The position numbers and the translations under genes were made by a program. Source: Mesorhizobium plurifarium (GTDB taxonomy: Bacteria; Pseudomonadota; Alphaproteobacteria; Rhizobiales; Rhizobiaceae). Taken from it: a DNA stretch of 64,000 nt. Shown here in pieces: positions 26,061-35,041 of the stretch (positions are counted from its first letter, which is position 1; each line of letters begins with the position of its first letter). The notes beneath the pieces are model-generated. The model was not told the origin of the DNA and made no database searches. It worked only from the letters and a program-made list of their open reading frames with translations. Where the stretch lies: contig CCNB01000003.1 in NCBI GenBank assembly GCA_000824785.1, positions 222,332-286,331 on the forward strand, read 5' to 3'.

Positions 26061-27221
26061 ATGGCTGAACTCGACCAACAGGCACTGCACAGCGAGATGA
26101 CGGCGTGGCGGCGCGATCTCCACGCTCATCCGGAGTTCGGCTTCGAGGAAAGACGCACCGCCGCGTTCGTGGCGGAAAAACTCCGCGCGTTCGGACTGGA
26201 GGTGGCCGAAGGCGTCGGCGGCACCGGCGTCGTCGGCACGCTGACCCGCGGCAGCGGCAACCGGGCCATCGCGCTGCGCGCCGACATGGATGCGCTGCGC
26301 ATCGCCGAGCAGGGCAAGCAAGCCTGGCGCTCGCAGACGCCCGGCACCATGCATGCCTGTGGCCACGATGGCCACACCTCGATGCTGCTCGGCGCGGCCA
26401 AGCTGCTCGCCAACGAAGGCGGCTTCGATGGTACGGTGCGCTTCATCTTCCAGCCGGCCGAGGAATGGGGCAGGGGCGCGCTGGCCATGCTGGACGACGG
26501 CCTGCTCGAGCGCTTTCCCTTCGAGGAGATCTTCGGGCTGCACAACATGCCGGGCCTTCCCATCGGCCATTTCGAGACCCGCAGCGGCCCGGTCATGTCG
26601 GCCGAGGACAATTTCGAGATCGTGCTCAAAGGCCTCGGCGGCCACGCGGCGCGGCCGCATGCCGGCCAGGAGACGCTGGTCGCCGCCTGCGCGCTGGTGG
26701 TCAACCTGCAGACCATCGTCTCGCGGCGCCTGAGTCCAGCCGATGTCGGTGTCGTCTCGGTGACCGAGCTCATCACTGACGGCACCCGCAATGCGCTGCC
26801 GGGGCTGGCGCGCATCCTGGGCGATTGCCGCAATTTCCGGTCCGAGGTGAGCGCCGCGATCGAAAAGGAGATGCGCCGCATCGCGGAGGGCACCGCCCAG
26901 GCCTATAACGTTGCTGCCGAAATCACTTACACGCGCGAGTTCGTGCCGTTGATCAACGACGCGGCGCTTGTCGACGAGGCATTCGCTGCCGCGCGCATGG
27001 TGCTGGCGAACAATGGTGTTCACGTTGCGGCGGAGCCGATGACCGCGTCGGAGGATTTCGCCCGCTTCCTCGACCATGTCCCTGGCTGCTTCGTCTTCAT
27101 GGGCAATGGCGACACCGCGCCGCTGCACAATCCTGCCTATGATTTCGACGACGAAGGCCTGCTGCACGGCGCGCGGTTCCATGCGGCGGTGGTGAGGCGG
27201 CGGTTGGCGCTGGGCAGTTAG
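26061..27221 (+). CDS. M20-family amidohydrolase (aminoacylase/hippurate hydrolase-like)
   Basis: A 386-residue metallo-amidase. Metal ligands and catalytic parts are seen in HACGHDGHTSMLLGAAK, FQPAEEWGRGA, GLHNMPGLP and the C-terminal ASEDFARFL with GCFVFMGNG. Such enzymes cleave N-acyl amino acids. ATG 26061 is chosen because TTGGAG lies ten bases before it. It follows the second lyase gene by 45 bases on the same strand and likely belongs to the same catabolic operon. Confidence 0.85.
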   Translation: MAELDQQALHSEMTAWRRDLHAHPEFGFEERRTAAFVAEKLRAFGLEVAEGVGGTGVVGTLTRGSGNRAIALRADMDALRIAEQGKQAWRSQTPGTMHACGHDGHTSMLLGAAKLLANEGGFDGTVRFIFQPAEEWGRGALAMLDDGLLERFPFEEIFGLHNMPGLPIGHFETRSGPVMSAEDNFEIVLKGLGGHAARPHAGQETLVAACALVVNLQTIVSRRLSPADVGVVSVTELITDGTRNALPGLARILGDCRNFRSEVSAAIEKEMRRIAEGTAQAYNVAAEITYTREFVPLINDAALVDEAFAAARMVLANNGVHVAAEPMTASEDFARFLDHVPGCFVFMGNGDTAPLHNPAYDFDDEGLLHGARFHAAVVRRRLALGS

Positions 27222-27225
27222 CAAT

Positions 27226-27250
27226 CCCCGCAAGGGGGAGATTAGCTGCC
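27226..27250. repeat. Short CCCC/GGGG palindrome
   Basis: AATCCCCGCAAGGGGGAGATTAGC after the M20 gene resembles the right end of the repeat at 21449-21601. It may act as a transcript-end hairpin. Confidence 0.5.
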
Positions 27251-27320
27251 CCCCCACCCGGTAACTCTTTCTTCTCTGCTTTCATGCAGTATTGCCGGGA
27301 CAGGACGGCAAGAACAAAGA

Positions 27321-29414
27321 ATGGCGGACGACAATAAACGCAACGGCAAGTTCTGGGCGCTGGCGCTTGACCGGGCTCAACTCGGCCTGTGGGACTGGAA
27401 TCTGTCGACCGGCGATTGCTATTATTCGCCGACCTGGTCGAAGATGCTGGGCTATGAAGCGGGCGAGCTTGCCAACACGTCCGATCTCTGGCTGAAGCTG
27501 ACCCATCCCGACGATCGCCAGCGCGCGCAGGAAAGCGGCGACCGGCATATTGCGGGCCTCGTCGATTCCATCGAGACGGAGCTGCGCCTGCGCCACAAGG
27601 ACGGCCACTGGGTCTGGGTGCTCGACCGCGGCGGCATCGTCGAGCGCGACGCTGACGGTAAGCCGCTCAGGCTGATGGGCGTGCAGACCGACATCACCCG
27701 GCAGAAGGAGGCCGAAGCGGCGCTGGAGCAGATCAACGTCCGCTTCCGTCTCGCGCTCGCCGCCAGCGGCACGGGCATCTGGCACTTCGATATCGGCACC
27801 CAGAAAAGCTATTGGGACGCCCGCACGCGCGAGATATTCGGCGTCGTCACTGACCACGACGAGGTGGCCGCCGACTTCTGGCACACTTTCCTGCATCCGC
27901 AGGACAAGGAAGTCGCCGAGCGTGCCCACGATGTGCCGGTCGGCTCTGAGGGCGTCGCGGCCGTGCAATATCGCATCGTCCGCCGCGACGGTGAAATCCG
28001 TCACGTCGAGTCGCTTGTGCGCTTCATCGCTGCGGGTTCAGCCGGCCAGATTCTGGGCACTGTTCGCGACATCACTGAGGAGAAGAAGCGCGCCGAGGAG
28101 CTTGCCTTCGCCGCGCGCCACGACGCGTTGACCGGGCTGCTCAACCGCGCGGCCTTCGACCGGCTGCTTGCCGAGAACATCGCCATGGCCGAGCGGCTGC
28201 CACTCGCCGTATTCTATGTCGACCTCGACTACTTCAAGGCGCTCAACGACTATGCCGGCCATGCCGCCGGCGACGTGGCGCTGAAGAGCGTCGCGGCGGG
28301 CATCCTCGCCAACCTGCCCGCTTCGGCGCATGCGGCGCGGCTTGGCGGGGACGAATTCGCGCTTTTGGTGCCGAACTGCAATGACGCTTGCGCCGAGCGT
28401 CTTGCCCGCGCCGTGCTTGCCGCTGTGCGCGACGCCGATCTCGGCCCGGCCGTCACTTCGCGCAGGCTTGCCGCCAGCATCGGCATCGCCTTCGTGCGCG
28501 ACCGCAACCTGAGCGTGGCCGATGCGCTCGCTTGCGCCGACGATGCCTGCTACGCCGCCAAGGCCGGCGGTCGCAACCGCTTCGCGGTGTTCTCGCCGGA
28601 GACCACGTCGGGTGCCGGCGGCCTCAACGCCGCACGGCTGGCGGCTGACCTTGTCGATGCGATGGAGGACGGCCGGCTGAAGCTGTTCGGTCAGGAAATC
28701 CACCGGCTCGGCCAGCCATGGGAAGACAGCCGCCATGTCGAAGTGCTGGCCAGGCTCGAGGCTCGCACCGGCAACATGATTCCACCCGGCGATTTCATGC
28801 CGGTCGCCGAACGCTTCGGCCTTGCTGCCCGGCTCGATCGTTGGATCATCCGCACCGCGCTGACGCGCCATGGCGATGCGATGCGAGCGGGGGCCATCGC
28901 GCTCGACTTCAATTTGTCGGCGCAGACGCTTTCCGATCCGCAACTTTGGGATTTCGTCGACGAGGCCATCGCCGAGAGCGGCGCGTCACCGTCGGCCGTC
29001 GGCTTCGAGATCACCGAGACGGCCGCCGTCACCAATTTCGACGCGGCGGCGGAGTTCGTGCGCCGGGCGCGCGAACGCCATTGCCGCGTCAGTCTCGACG
29101 ACTTCGGCGCCGGCATGAGCTCCTTCGAATATCTCAGGCGCTTTCCCATAGATGCGATCAAGATCGACGGTTCGTTCGTCGAGCACATCGCCGACAGCCC
29201 GTTCGATCGCGAGATCGTCTCGGCGATCACCGGCATCGCCCGATCGATGGGCGCCGCTGTGGTGGCCGAAAAGGTCGAGGAGAAAAACGCGCTGGAGATC
29301 CTTATGGGCATGGGCGTCGCCTATGGCCAGGGCTATTTCCTGCACCGGCCCGAGCCGCTGGAGGCGATCGTGGCGAGGGCGAGGGGCGGCGCGCGGGAGA
29401 TGCGGGCAGGCTGA
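27321..29414 (+). CDS. PAS-PAS-GGDEF-EAL cyclic-di-GMP protein
   Basis: A 697-residue soluble protein. Two PAS domains (about 10-130 and 140-257) each end in a PAC-like strand followed by DITRQKE or DITEEKK. The GGDEF domain (262-425) has intact GGDEF (342-346) and no obvious RxxD inhibitory site. The EAL domain (435-690) opens HVEVLARLEAR and has DDFGAGMSSFEYL, IKIDGSFV and YGQGYFLHRPEPLE. The EAL core reads EVL. Both diguanylate cyclase and phosphodiesterase motifs look largely kept, so net activity cannot be predicted. It stands alone, with no partner gene. Confidence 0.9.
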   Translation: MADDNKRNGKFWALALDRAQLGLWDWNLSTGDCYYSPTWSKMLGYEAGELANTSDLWLKLTHPDDRQRAQESGDRHIAGLVDSIETELRLRHKDGHWVWVLDRGGIVERDADGKPLRLMGVQTDITRQKEAEAALEQINVRFRLALAASGTGIWHFDIGTQKSYWDARTREIFGVVTDHDEVAADFWHTFLHPQDKEVAERAHDVPVGSEGVAAVQYRIVRRDGEIRHVESLVRFIAAGSAGQILGTVRDITEEKKRAEELAFAARHDALTGLLNRAAFDRLLAENIAMAERLPLAVFYVDLDYFKALNDYAGHAAGDVALKSVAAGILANLPASAHAARLGGDEFALLVPNCNDACAERLARAVLAAVRDADLGPAVTSRRLAASIGIAFVRDRNLSVADALACADDACYAAKAGGRNRFAVFSPETTSGAGGLNAARLAADLVDAMEDGRLKLFGQEIHRLGQPWEDSRHVEVLARLEARTGNMIPPGDFMPVAERFGLAARLDRWIIRTALTRHGDAMRAGAIALDFNLSAQTLSDPQLWDFVDEAIAESGASPSAVGFEITETAAVTNFDAAAEFVRRARERHCRVSLDDFGAGMSSFEYLRRFPIDAIKIDGSFVEHIADSPFDREIVSAITGIARSMGAAVVAEKVEEKNALEILMGMGVAYGQGYFLHRPEPLEAIVARARGGAREMRAG

Positions 29415-29510
29415 TATCGCCATGTTCCCATGTTGCGAAGGCGCCTGGGCGGGGGCGGTGCTGCCTTGCCGGGACGGCGATCTTGCATAGGCTCCGTCCG
29501 GGATTTTGCC

Positions 29511-29556
29511 AAACAAAGCGATAGACCGGTTCGCCATTTCGTTAAATGATGAACGG
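29511..29556. repeat. Partial rhizobial intergenic repeat
   Basis: ACAAAGCGATAGACCGGTTC and the following 25 bases resemble the right half of the repeat at 46779-46876 (ACAAAGGGATAGAGCGGTTC and on). It is probably a diverged partial copy. Confidence 0.5.
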
Positions 29557-29680
29557 TTGCTCTGTCGAATTCTTAGGACAACTGGGTTACTGGCTGCGAA
29601 CTGTTCCGCTCGGGACATGATGTCTTGGGTCGACCGCCCGGCGTCCGAATCATGATGGACTGGCGCCTGCGAGACCGGCA

Positions 29681-30187
29681 ATGTCTTCACCGCTCAACAG
29701 CACCAGGCTTGTGATCCTGCAGCGGCAACGCCTGCCTTCGACTCCCGGAGCGGCGGCAAGCATCGGCATCGCCTCCAGGCTCACGACTTCACCTCTGCTG
29801 CCGGCCGAGCCCGCAGCATCGCCATCCATGTTCAGCGTCGACAACCTCAACATCACAGCCATGAAGGTCCGGCTGATGGAGCGCGCTGGCAAGGAGTTTG
29901 GCGTCGATCAGACCGACTACGAGTCCGTGTCTTCCTATGGGGCGGCGATCAAGAACGCCATCGAAGCGTTGAAAGGACAATCTCCATCGGCGATTGCCGA
30001 AATCGAGAGACAGCTTGGGCTGGATCAACTTGGCGTTTCTCTCGATACGCTTGTCCATGCCATAGTCGATCCGCGAGGCAGCGACAGCGAAAGGCTGGAT
30101 GCCGCGCTGAAGCGGCATGCGGGCGGGCAGGGCGAAGGCGACGCCGCTCCGGTCCAGCCGGACGAACTCGGACTTTACGGCGGCTGA
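29681..30187 (+). CDS. Hypothetical protein
   Basis: A 168-residue protein not matched to any family I know. The first 45 residues are Pro/Ala/Ser-rich and low-complexity. Residues 50-135 look like a helical domain (MFSVDNLNITAMKVRLMERA, then SSYGAAIKNAIEALKGQ and IAEIERQLGLDQLGVSLDTLVHAI). The real start may be further in, at the ATG near 29828 that begins MFSVDN. Its codon use fits its neighbours. Confidence 0.5.
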   Translation: MSSPLNSTRLVILQRQRLPSTPGAAASIGIASRLTTSPLLPAEPAASPSMFSVDNLNITAMKVRLMERAGKEFGVDQTDYESVSSYGAAIKNAIEALKGQSPSAIAEIERQLGLDQLGVSLDTLVHAIVDPRGSDSERLDAALKRHAGGQGEGDAAPVQPDELGLYGG

Positions 30188-30193
30188 GGCCCG

Positions 30194-30493
30194 CTAACCG
30201 ATCAGCCACCGCAACGCTCCCGCCGAGCCAACCCCGATCACCACCGTCGGCAGCATCGACAGCCTTGTCGCGGCGAGCACGGTTATGGCCAGTGCCGCGA
30301 GGTCGGCCGGGTTCTTCGAGACGAAGTCCGGCGCGATCACCGAGATCAGCACGCAGCCGGGCGCCGCCTCCATCACCGCCGTGGCGCGGGGACTGAGCGT
30401 GCGGTTCCTCAGCACCAGATAGCCGCCGATGCGGGTGAGATATGTCACGCCGGCCATCGCCAGGATGGCGAGCACGGTCATCGGGTCGATCAT
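30194..30493 (-). CDS. azlD: AzlD-type branched-chain amino-acid export subunit
   Basis: A 99-residue membrane protein with about three to four transmembrane segments, matching AzlD (MTVLAILAMAGVTYLTRIGGY and the conserved ALAITVLAATRLSMLPTVVIG). It works with AzlC as an amino-acid exporter. Its start overlaps the azlC stop by four bases. Confidence 0.85.
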   Translation of the reverse strand: MIDPMTVLAILAMAGVTYLTRIGGYLVLRNRTLSPRATAVMEAAPGCVLISVIAPDFVSKNPADLAALAITVLAATRLSMLPTVVIGVGSAGALRWLIG

Positions 30494-31233
30494 TTCTCAC
30501 CTGCCAGGAACCACGCGGCCACCAGGCCGGAAAGCGCGCCGGCCGCCACATACCAGGCACCGGGCACGGTGAGATAGACGAGAGCCGCCACGACCAGGCT
30601 GACCAGCCAGGGCCGCGCCGCGCCAAAGCCCTTCCACATGCCGCGCAGCAGAACCAGGAAGACGGCCGGGAAGGCCATCGCGAAACCATATGTCTGGACG
30701 TCGCCGAGCACCGGACCGAGCGCCGCGCCGCAGGTCGTGAACGCCACCCAGGCGAGATAGAAAGGCAGGCCGGCGCCCAGGTAAAAAGCCAGGCTGAAAG
30801 CCGGCCGCAGGCCGGAGGCGGCGCGGCATTGCGCGTCGGCCAGGCCCACCGCCCAGCTCTCGTCGCACATCAGGAACAGCGCAGGAAACACCGTTCGCTT
30901 CGGCAGGCGCTTGATGAAGGGCGCAAGTGCGGCGCCCATCAGGAAATGCCGGCTGTTGACCAGAAGCGTGATGGCGGCGATCAACAATACATGCGGCGGC
31001 GAGGACCAGAGCTGGATCGCGGCGAATTCGGAGCCGCCGGCGAAGTTGAGGCCGGTCATCAGCGGCACCTCGGCCATGCTCAGGCCTTTCTGCGCGGCCT
31101 GCGCGCCAAGAACCAGCGCATAGGGGATGATGCCGAGCAGCACCGGCGTCGAGGCGGCAAGCCCGCGCCTGAACTCGGCGCCGCGCCCATAGGTGGTCTG
31201 GCCCTCGGTGAGGGCGATCTCCGAAATGCTCAT
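30490..31233 (-). CDS. azlC: AzlC-type branched-chain amino-acid export protein
   Basis: A 247-residue membrane protein of the AzlC family, seen in EFRRGLAASTPVLLGIIPYALVLG, LMTGLNFAGGSEFAAIQLW and NSRHFLMGAALAPFIKRLP. AzlCD exports branched-chain or similar amino acids. ATG 31233 is chosen as the family start. It is divergent from an Lrp-type regulator, the classic azl arrangement, so that regulator probably controls it. Confidence 0.87.
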   Translation of the reverse strand: MSISEIALTEGQTTYGRGAEFRRGLAASTPVLLGIIPYALVLGAQAAQKGLSMAEVPLMTGLNFAGGSEFAAIQLWSSPPHVLLIAAITLLVNSRHFLMGAALAPFIKRLPKRTVFPALFLMCDESWAVGLADAQCRAASGLRPAFSLAFYLGAGLPFYLAWVAFTTCGAALGPVLGDVQTYGFAMAFPAVFLVLLRGMWKGFGAARPWLVSLVVAALVYLTVPGAWYVAAGALSGLVAAWFLAGEK

Positions 31234-31402
31234 GGCTTCGCCTTCGGCGGCCTCGCGGCCCGCCATTCTCCCGGTCGGTTGTGGGTTGTCGATTGGCGCA
31301 CAATAGCCGAAACGCCCGGCAATCGGGTTGCGAAGATGCGTCGCTTCTGCCACGATTTGGCACTGGGTAGCGCATTCAGGCAAAAGATTGGAATTCTGGG
31401 CC

Positions 31403-31861
31403 ATGAAGCTGGACGAGATCGACAGACGTATCCTGCGCGCGCTGCAGCGCGACGGGCGCATGGCGAACAACGATCTGGCGAAGGAAGTCGGCCTGTCGCC
31501 GTCACCTTGCCTGCGGCGCGTGAAACTGCTGGAGGAGGCGGGCGTCATCGACCGCTATGTCGCGGTGCTGAACCCGGCCAAGATCGGCCGCGGCCAGACC
31601 TTCTTCACCCGCATCTGGCTGAAGCAGCAGGACGAGGACACGATCGAGCATTTCGCCGCCGAGGTGGCAAAATTCCCGGAAGTGATGGAATGCTATCTGA
31701 TGCTGGGCGATTGCGATGCCATGGTGCGGATCGTGGCGGCCGGCATCGACGACTACCGCCGCTTCCAGTCGGAGCATCTGAGCCGGATCAAGGGTGTGCA
31801 GAACGTCAAGACGGACGTGCCCAGCCAGACAATCAAGCAGACTTCGGAAATGCCGCTGTAG
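31403..31861 (+). CDS. Lrp/AsnC-family regulator (AzlB-like)
   Basis: A 152-residue regulator: helix-turn-helix (DEIDRRILRALQRDGRMANN, then LAKEVGLSPSPCLRRVKLLEE) and a RAM domain with VMECYLMLGDCDAMVRIVA. It is divergent from azlCD, with 170 bases between the starts. ATG 31403 gives the standard N-terminus for the family. Confidence 0.9.
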   Translation: MKLDEIDRRILRALQRDGRMANNDLAKEVGLSPSPCLRRVKLLEEAGVIDRYVAVLNPAKIGRGQTFFTRIWLKQQDEDTIEHFAAEVAKFPEVMECYLMLGDCDAMVRIVAAGIDDYRRFQSEHLSRIKGVQNVKTDVPSQTIKQTSEMPL

Positions 31862-31865
31862 GGTG

Positions 31866-31898
31866 TTCCCTTCTCCCCTTGTTGTGGGAGAAGGGGAG
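31866..31898. repeat. Short palindromic repeat, second copy
   Basis: CTCCCCTTGTTGTGGGAGAAG is the reverse complement of the element at 678-709. It lies between the convergent Lrp gene and the small basic-protein gene, and can fold into a 10-bp stem. Confidence 0.75.
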
Positions 31899-31905
31899 GT
31901 CCTCA

Positions 31906-32223
31906 CTAATGCGCGTGGTGCTCGGCATTTCTCTTGCGCGTCGCAGCCGCCTTCTTGGCCGACGCCGAACGCGCGGCCGCGGATCGCTCGCCCGACGCCT
32001 TGCCGCCAGCCTTGCCGCCCTTGTGCGCCGCCGGATGGCCGGTGTGTTTGCCCCGGCCGGAGCCGCCCTCCTTCTTGCCGCCGGCGTCGTCCTTGTTGAC
32101 TGTCGCCCAAGCGCGGCGCTCTGCTTCCTTCTCGGAGACGCCGCGCTTCTCATAGCCTTCGGCGATATGGTCCGCCTTGCGTTCCTGCTTGTCAGTGTAT
32201 TTGGATTTGTCTCCGCGTGGCAT
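31906..32223 (-). CDS. Small basic protein, plasmid-stabilisation-like
   Basis: A 105-residue, very hydrophilic protein. It opens MPRGDKSKYTDKQERKADHI, has EGYEKRGVSEKEAERRAWATV (a pattern often labelled plasmid stabilisation protein in rhizobia, with no proven role), then a Gly/Lys-rich KGGKAGGKASG stretch and an Ala/Lys tail like histone H1. Binding to nucleic acid is a guess from composition. It is last of three small genes on this strand (32699 to 31906), the first of which has an EcfG-type promoter. Confidence 0.65.
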   Translation of the reverse strand: MPRGDKSKYTDKQERKADHIAEGYEKRGVSEKEAERRAWATVNKDDAGGKKEGGSGRGKHTGHPAAHKGGKAGGKASGERSAAARSASAKKAAATRKRNAEHHAH

Positions 32224-32265
32224 TGTCTTGCTCCTTGTTGCGCTGAGTGAAGCCGCAGACCGGCT

Positions 32266-32463
32266 TCAGGAACCCTTTTTCTTGGCGACGTCGCTGAGGT
32301 CGGACCGTTCCGGATCCTTGTTGTTCTCGCCGGCGGCGTCCCGATCCTCGTCGGGATCGTCCTTGGGTGGCAGGTAGCCGCGCGGCTTGTTGGCCTTCGG
32401 GCCTTCCCAGCGCGGCCATTGATCGGAGGTTCCGGGGCGTCCTGTGTTCGGTGAATTGCTCAT
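32266..32463 (-). CDS. Small hydrophilic hypothetical protein
   Basis: A 65-residue protein rich in Asp, Lys, Pro and Asn, probably disordered, with no family recognised. A GAGG ribosome site precedes ATG 32463. It lies between two similar small genes, 26 bases from the previous one, so a shared transcript is likely. Confidence 0.55.
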   Translation of the reverse strand: MSNSPNTGRPGTSDQWPRWEGPKANKPRGYLPPKDDPDEDRDAAGENNKDPERSDLSDVAKKKGS

Positions 32464-32489
32464 CTCAACCTCGCTTGCTTCTCGGGCGG

Positions 32490-32699
32490 TCAGCCCTCCG
32501 CTTTCATGGTCCGGGCGATCCTCAGGAGCTTGTCCCGGTCATGCCCGTGCTCCCGGATCAATTCCCGCGCCTGCTTTGGCGATAGATCGGTGTTCTCCGC
32601 CAGGAAGCGCACATCGGGATCGTCGCCGCCCTTGGTCGGCAGGTTACCTGACGGAGTTCCTGCTGGGCCTGGGCGGTTGGGAAGTTCGCTTTTCTGCAT
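32490..32699 (-). CDS. Small hypothetical protein with helical C-terminus
   Basis: A 69-residue protein. The first 28 residues are Pro/Gly-rich; the rest, DVRFLAENTDLSPKQARELI then REHGHDRDKLLRIARTM, looks like a helix-turn-helix-sized bundle, loosely DUF3606-like. ATG 32699 is chosen over an earlier start for its AAGGAC site. An EcfG-type promoter match lies 26 bases upstream. Confidence 0.6.
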   Translation of the reverse strand: MQKSELPNRPGPAGTPSGNLPTKGGDDPDVRFLAENTDLSPKQARELIREHGHDRDKLLRIARTMKAEG

Positions 32700-32724
32700 G
32701 GTTTTGTCCTTCCAATACTGAACC

Positions 32725-32749
32725 AACCCTTCGCGGCGAGGCTGGTTCC
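32725..32749 (-). promoter_or_regulatory. EcfG-type promoter match
   Basis: Read on the minus strand: GGAAC (32749-32745), 16 bases, then GGTT (32728-32725). This matches the alphaproteobacterial general stress sigma factor consensus GGAAC-N16/17-cGTT. It precedes the 32699 gene closely. Confidence 0.6.
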
Positions 32750-32895
32750 TTTTCGTTCGCGAGTTTGGCGAGCCGTCTTCATATCGGGGGGCTCCGGCGA
32801 GAGTGCGCTACGCGCGCCGTAAGCCCCTCAGCTGCTGCCTGATTTTCGTAATCAGCCCGTTGCCTTGCTCGAATGGCACGGCATCACTCCGGCGA

Positions 32896-33393
32896 TCAGG
32901 TTTCCTGCTTTTCCTGGCGGCGCGCGGACGCTTCTTTCTTGCGGCGCAATACCTCGTCGGTGCCGACGATGTCCTTGGCACCGCCGGTGATCGCTGTCGA
33001 AACGACGGCCGGCGGATCGCTGGCCGGAAAACTGTCCTCGAGCCCGGACTGCAACTGCTCTTCCAGCGTGTCCGGGTCTTCCGAGCGCCCTTCGGCACGA
33101 CGCTCGTCGATCTCTTCCAGATCCTTCTTGGCGTCAGGGTGCTCTCGCACGTTGCGCAGCGTGGACACGACAAGCTCGACGGCGAACTCCTTCATCGCTT
33201 CCGAATCCGGCGCGGCGATATCCGTCTCCTCGACCAGCCGGACCAACGATGCCTCGAGTTTATCCAGCTCCTTCATTCCCTGTTGGCGCGCGAGTTTCTG
33301 TGCGAGCGAATTGATAAGAATTGGCGCAAAAGCCGAATAGGCCTGCAAGCGGGTCTCGTCGACTCGCTCAGGATGAAGCGTATGCGTGGACAT
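32896..33393 (-). CDS. Hypothetical acidic protein
   Basis: A 165-residue protein, mostly helical and acidic. It has a region ILINSLAQKLARQQGMKELD, then LVVSTLRNVREHPDAKKDLEE, and a C-terminal DSFPASDPPAVVSTAITGG. That last motif recurs in many small rhizobial stress proteins. No biochemical role is known to me. ATG 33393 has a GGAGGGCAACTG site. An EcfG-type promoter lies 54 bases upstream. Confidence 0.65.
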   Translation of the reverse strand: MSTHTLHPERVDETRLQAYSAFAPILINSLAQKLARQQGMKELDKLEASLVRLVEETDIAAPDSEAMKEFAVELVVSTLRNVREHPDAKKDLEEIDERRAEGRSEDPDTLEEQLQSGLEDSFPASDPPAVVSTAITGGAKDIVGTDEVLRRKKEASARRQEKQET

Positions 33394-33446
33394 CAGTTGC
33401 CCTCCATTAGAATGCCGGCCTGCATTCTGCGGCGCGGCATCTAAGC

Positions 33447-33471
33447 AACCGGGAGGAGCCGAACTGGTTCC
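33447..33471 (-). promoter_or_regulatory. EcfG-type promoter match
   Basis: Minus strand: GGAAC (33471-33467), 16 bases, GGTT (33450-33447). It lies upstream of the 33393 gene. Confidence 0.55.
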
Positions 33472-33630
33472 ATGCGGCATCGGCGGATAACGGTTTGAAG
33501 TTCCGTTCTACAGGTACGACCGACTCCCCCGACGGTTCGGATTCCAGCCTACGGCCCCGGCGTTGAACCGGGGCCGCTTCATCAGGCCAGGCGATGGTAT
33601 GCGAACCGAAGCCATGGCCTCTGGCGCCTT

Positions 33631-34149
33631 CTATGCGGCCTGCAACGCTCGCTCGTTCGCCCCGCTTTCGCCCAGCTTGGTGAGCGCTTCGTCCGTTGCG
33701 GACTCTTCCTTGAGCGTGTCGCGAAGCAACGGCAGCGCGTCCTTCAGGCCGAGTTGCTCTGCCCAGGCGATCAGCGTGCCGTAGCGCGCAATCTCGTAGT
33801 GTTCGACCGCTTGGGCAGCCGCTACAAGGCCGGCATCGAGAGCCGGCTCATCTTTGTATTCCTCGAGGATCTCCGAACCTTCTTCAATGATGCCATCGAT
33901 CGCCGGGCAGGTCTTGCCGCGCGCAGGTTTGCCGAGGATTTCGAAAACCTTTTCCAGTCGATCGACATGACCCTCGGTCTCGACACGATGCTTCTCGAAA
34001 GCCGCGCCTACTTCTTCCGCTGACGCGGCTTTGGCCATTTTCGGCAGCGTCTTCAGGATTTTCTTTTCCGCATAGTAAATGTCCTTGAGGCCATCTACGA
34101 ACAGGCTTTCCAGGCCGTTCGCGGGTTCGGACGAACGCTTCGTCGCCAT
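33631..34149 (-). CDS. DUF892 ferritin-like protein (YciE/YciF type)
   Basis: A 172-residue ferritin-like four-helix protein. The family opening LESLFVDGLKDIYYAEKKIL, FEKHRVETEGHVDRLEKVFE, and QAVEHYEIARYGTLIAWAEQLG carry the conserved Glu/His carboxylate-bridge ligands. E. coli YciE and YciF are stress-induced; the iron role is family-level inference. ATG 34149 is chosen for the TGGAG site. It follows the KGG gene (34228-34443) by about 80 bases on the same strand, echoing the E. coli yciGFE group. Confidence 0.88.
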   Translation of the reverse strand: MATKRSSEPANGLESLFVDGLKDIYYAEKKILKTLPKMAKAASAEEVGAAFEKHRVETEGHVDRLEKVFEILGKPARGKTCPAIDGIIEEGSEILEEYKDEPALDAGLVAAAQAVEHYEIARYGTLIAWAEQLGLKDALPLLRDTLKEESATDEALTKLGESGANERALQAA

Positions 34150-34227
34150 CGATTTCTCCATGATTTGAAAAGGCACAACTCCAAAACGAAAGCGGCGCGG
34201 TGCAAAGCACCGACGCCACCTTTTAAC

Positions 34228-34443
34228 TCAGCGCTGGCCGCCCTTGCGGCCGGCTTCCGAGGCACGCTGGCGGTCTTCGGCGAAGTTGCCGCTGCCGCCC
34301 CTGTGCTGACCCGCACCGCGCTGATCCATGTTGCGGTCCTCGGCCTGCTGCTGCTCACTGCCGCGATGCCGGTCGTCGCGGTTCTTGTGGCTCTGCTGGC
34401 CGGCCTTGACGTGCTGTTCGTGGCTTCCGCCTTGATTGGGCAT
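34228..34443 (-). CDS. KGG-motif stress protein (YciG-like)
   Basis: A 71-residue, hydrophilic protein with the stress-protein motif GNFAEDRQRASEAGRKGGQ at its end, as in E. coli YciG and fungal con-10. The rest is Gln/His/Arg-rich. It lies just upstream of the DUF892 ferritin-like gene, and an EcfG-type promoter match is at 34516-34542, so stress induction is likely. Confidence 0.8.
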   Translation of the reverse strand: MPNQGGSHEQHVKAGQQSHKNRDDRHRGSEQQQAEDRNMDQRGAGQHRGGSGNFAEDRQRASEAGRKGGQR

Positions 34444-34515
34444 GTCGACTTCTCCGTCGGTTGGGATTCTTCTTCAGGGTGAATTCAAGGACGCGTTCGG
34501 CATCCTTGAGTAAAA

Positions 34516-34542
34516 GGAACAGGCGCGAACTGGCTATGTTCC
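34516..34542. promoter_or_regulatory. Two-way EcfG-type promoter match
   Basis: GGAAC (34516-34520), 16 bases, TGTTCC (34537-34542). Because it is palindromic, the same site reads GGAAC-N16-TGTT on both strands. It could serve the KGG/ferritin genes leftward and the 34772 gene rightward. Confidence 0.5.
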
Positions 34543-34771
34543 GGCTGAAACATTTCGTGACCGCCTCGGACTGAAGTCCGACCTGACCGACGCATTGGGC
34601 CGGCATGTGCAACCAATCCGCTTTTTGCGAATTGGGGAGCGGCCGTCGAGAAAAGCCCCCTCCATCGCCGGCCGTCCTGGTGCCCGCCGATCGCCCCCGC
34701 GCGCATTTCGGCGGGCACCAATATCCATGAACAAGAAGGCCGCTTAACCGGCTTCGGAGCGAGACGACGTT

Positions 34772-34996
34772 TTGACCTATATCTCTGCAAAACCCGCCCG
34801 GCAGGACGCCGAAAGCCTGCCTGCCAACGATAATCAACCTGCCACCCTTGCCGATCTTTCCTTCCTCGACGTCATCAATGACGAGGATGAGGTCGCCGAT
34901 ATCGCCAGGCGCGCTGAACGTCTCGGCCACGCCACGCTCATTGCAATGGCGGCCGGCCTGGCGGCCCTGCCGCTGCTCTACCTGATGCTAGCGTGA
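34772..34996 (+). CDS. Small single-span membrane protein
   Basis: A 74-residue protein with an acidic soluble part (NDEDEVADIARRAERLGHAT) and one C-terminal transmembrane helix ending LPLLYLMLA. No family is known. The TTG start at 34772 has GGAGCGAG upstream. Confidence 0.5.
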   Translation: MTYISAKPARQDAESLPANDNQPATLADLSFLDVINDEDEVADIARRAERLGHATLIAMAAGLAALPLLYLMLA

Positions 34997-35041
34997 GCCG
35001 GGCCTGCCCGCGCTGGGGGCGGTATCCGGAAAGGACTGTGT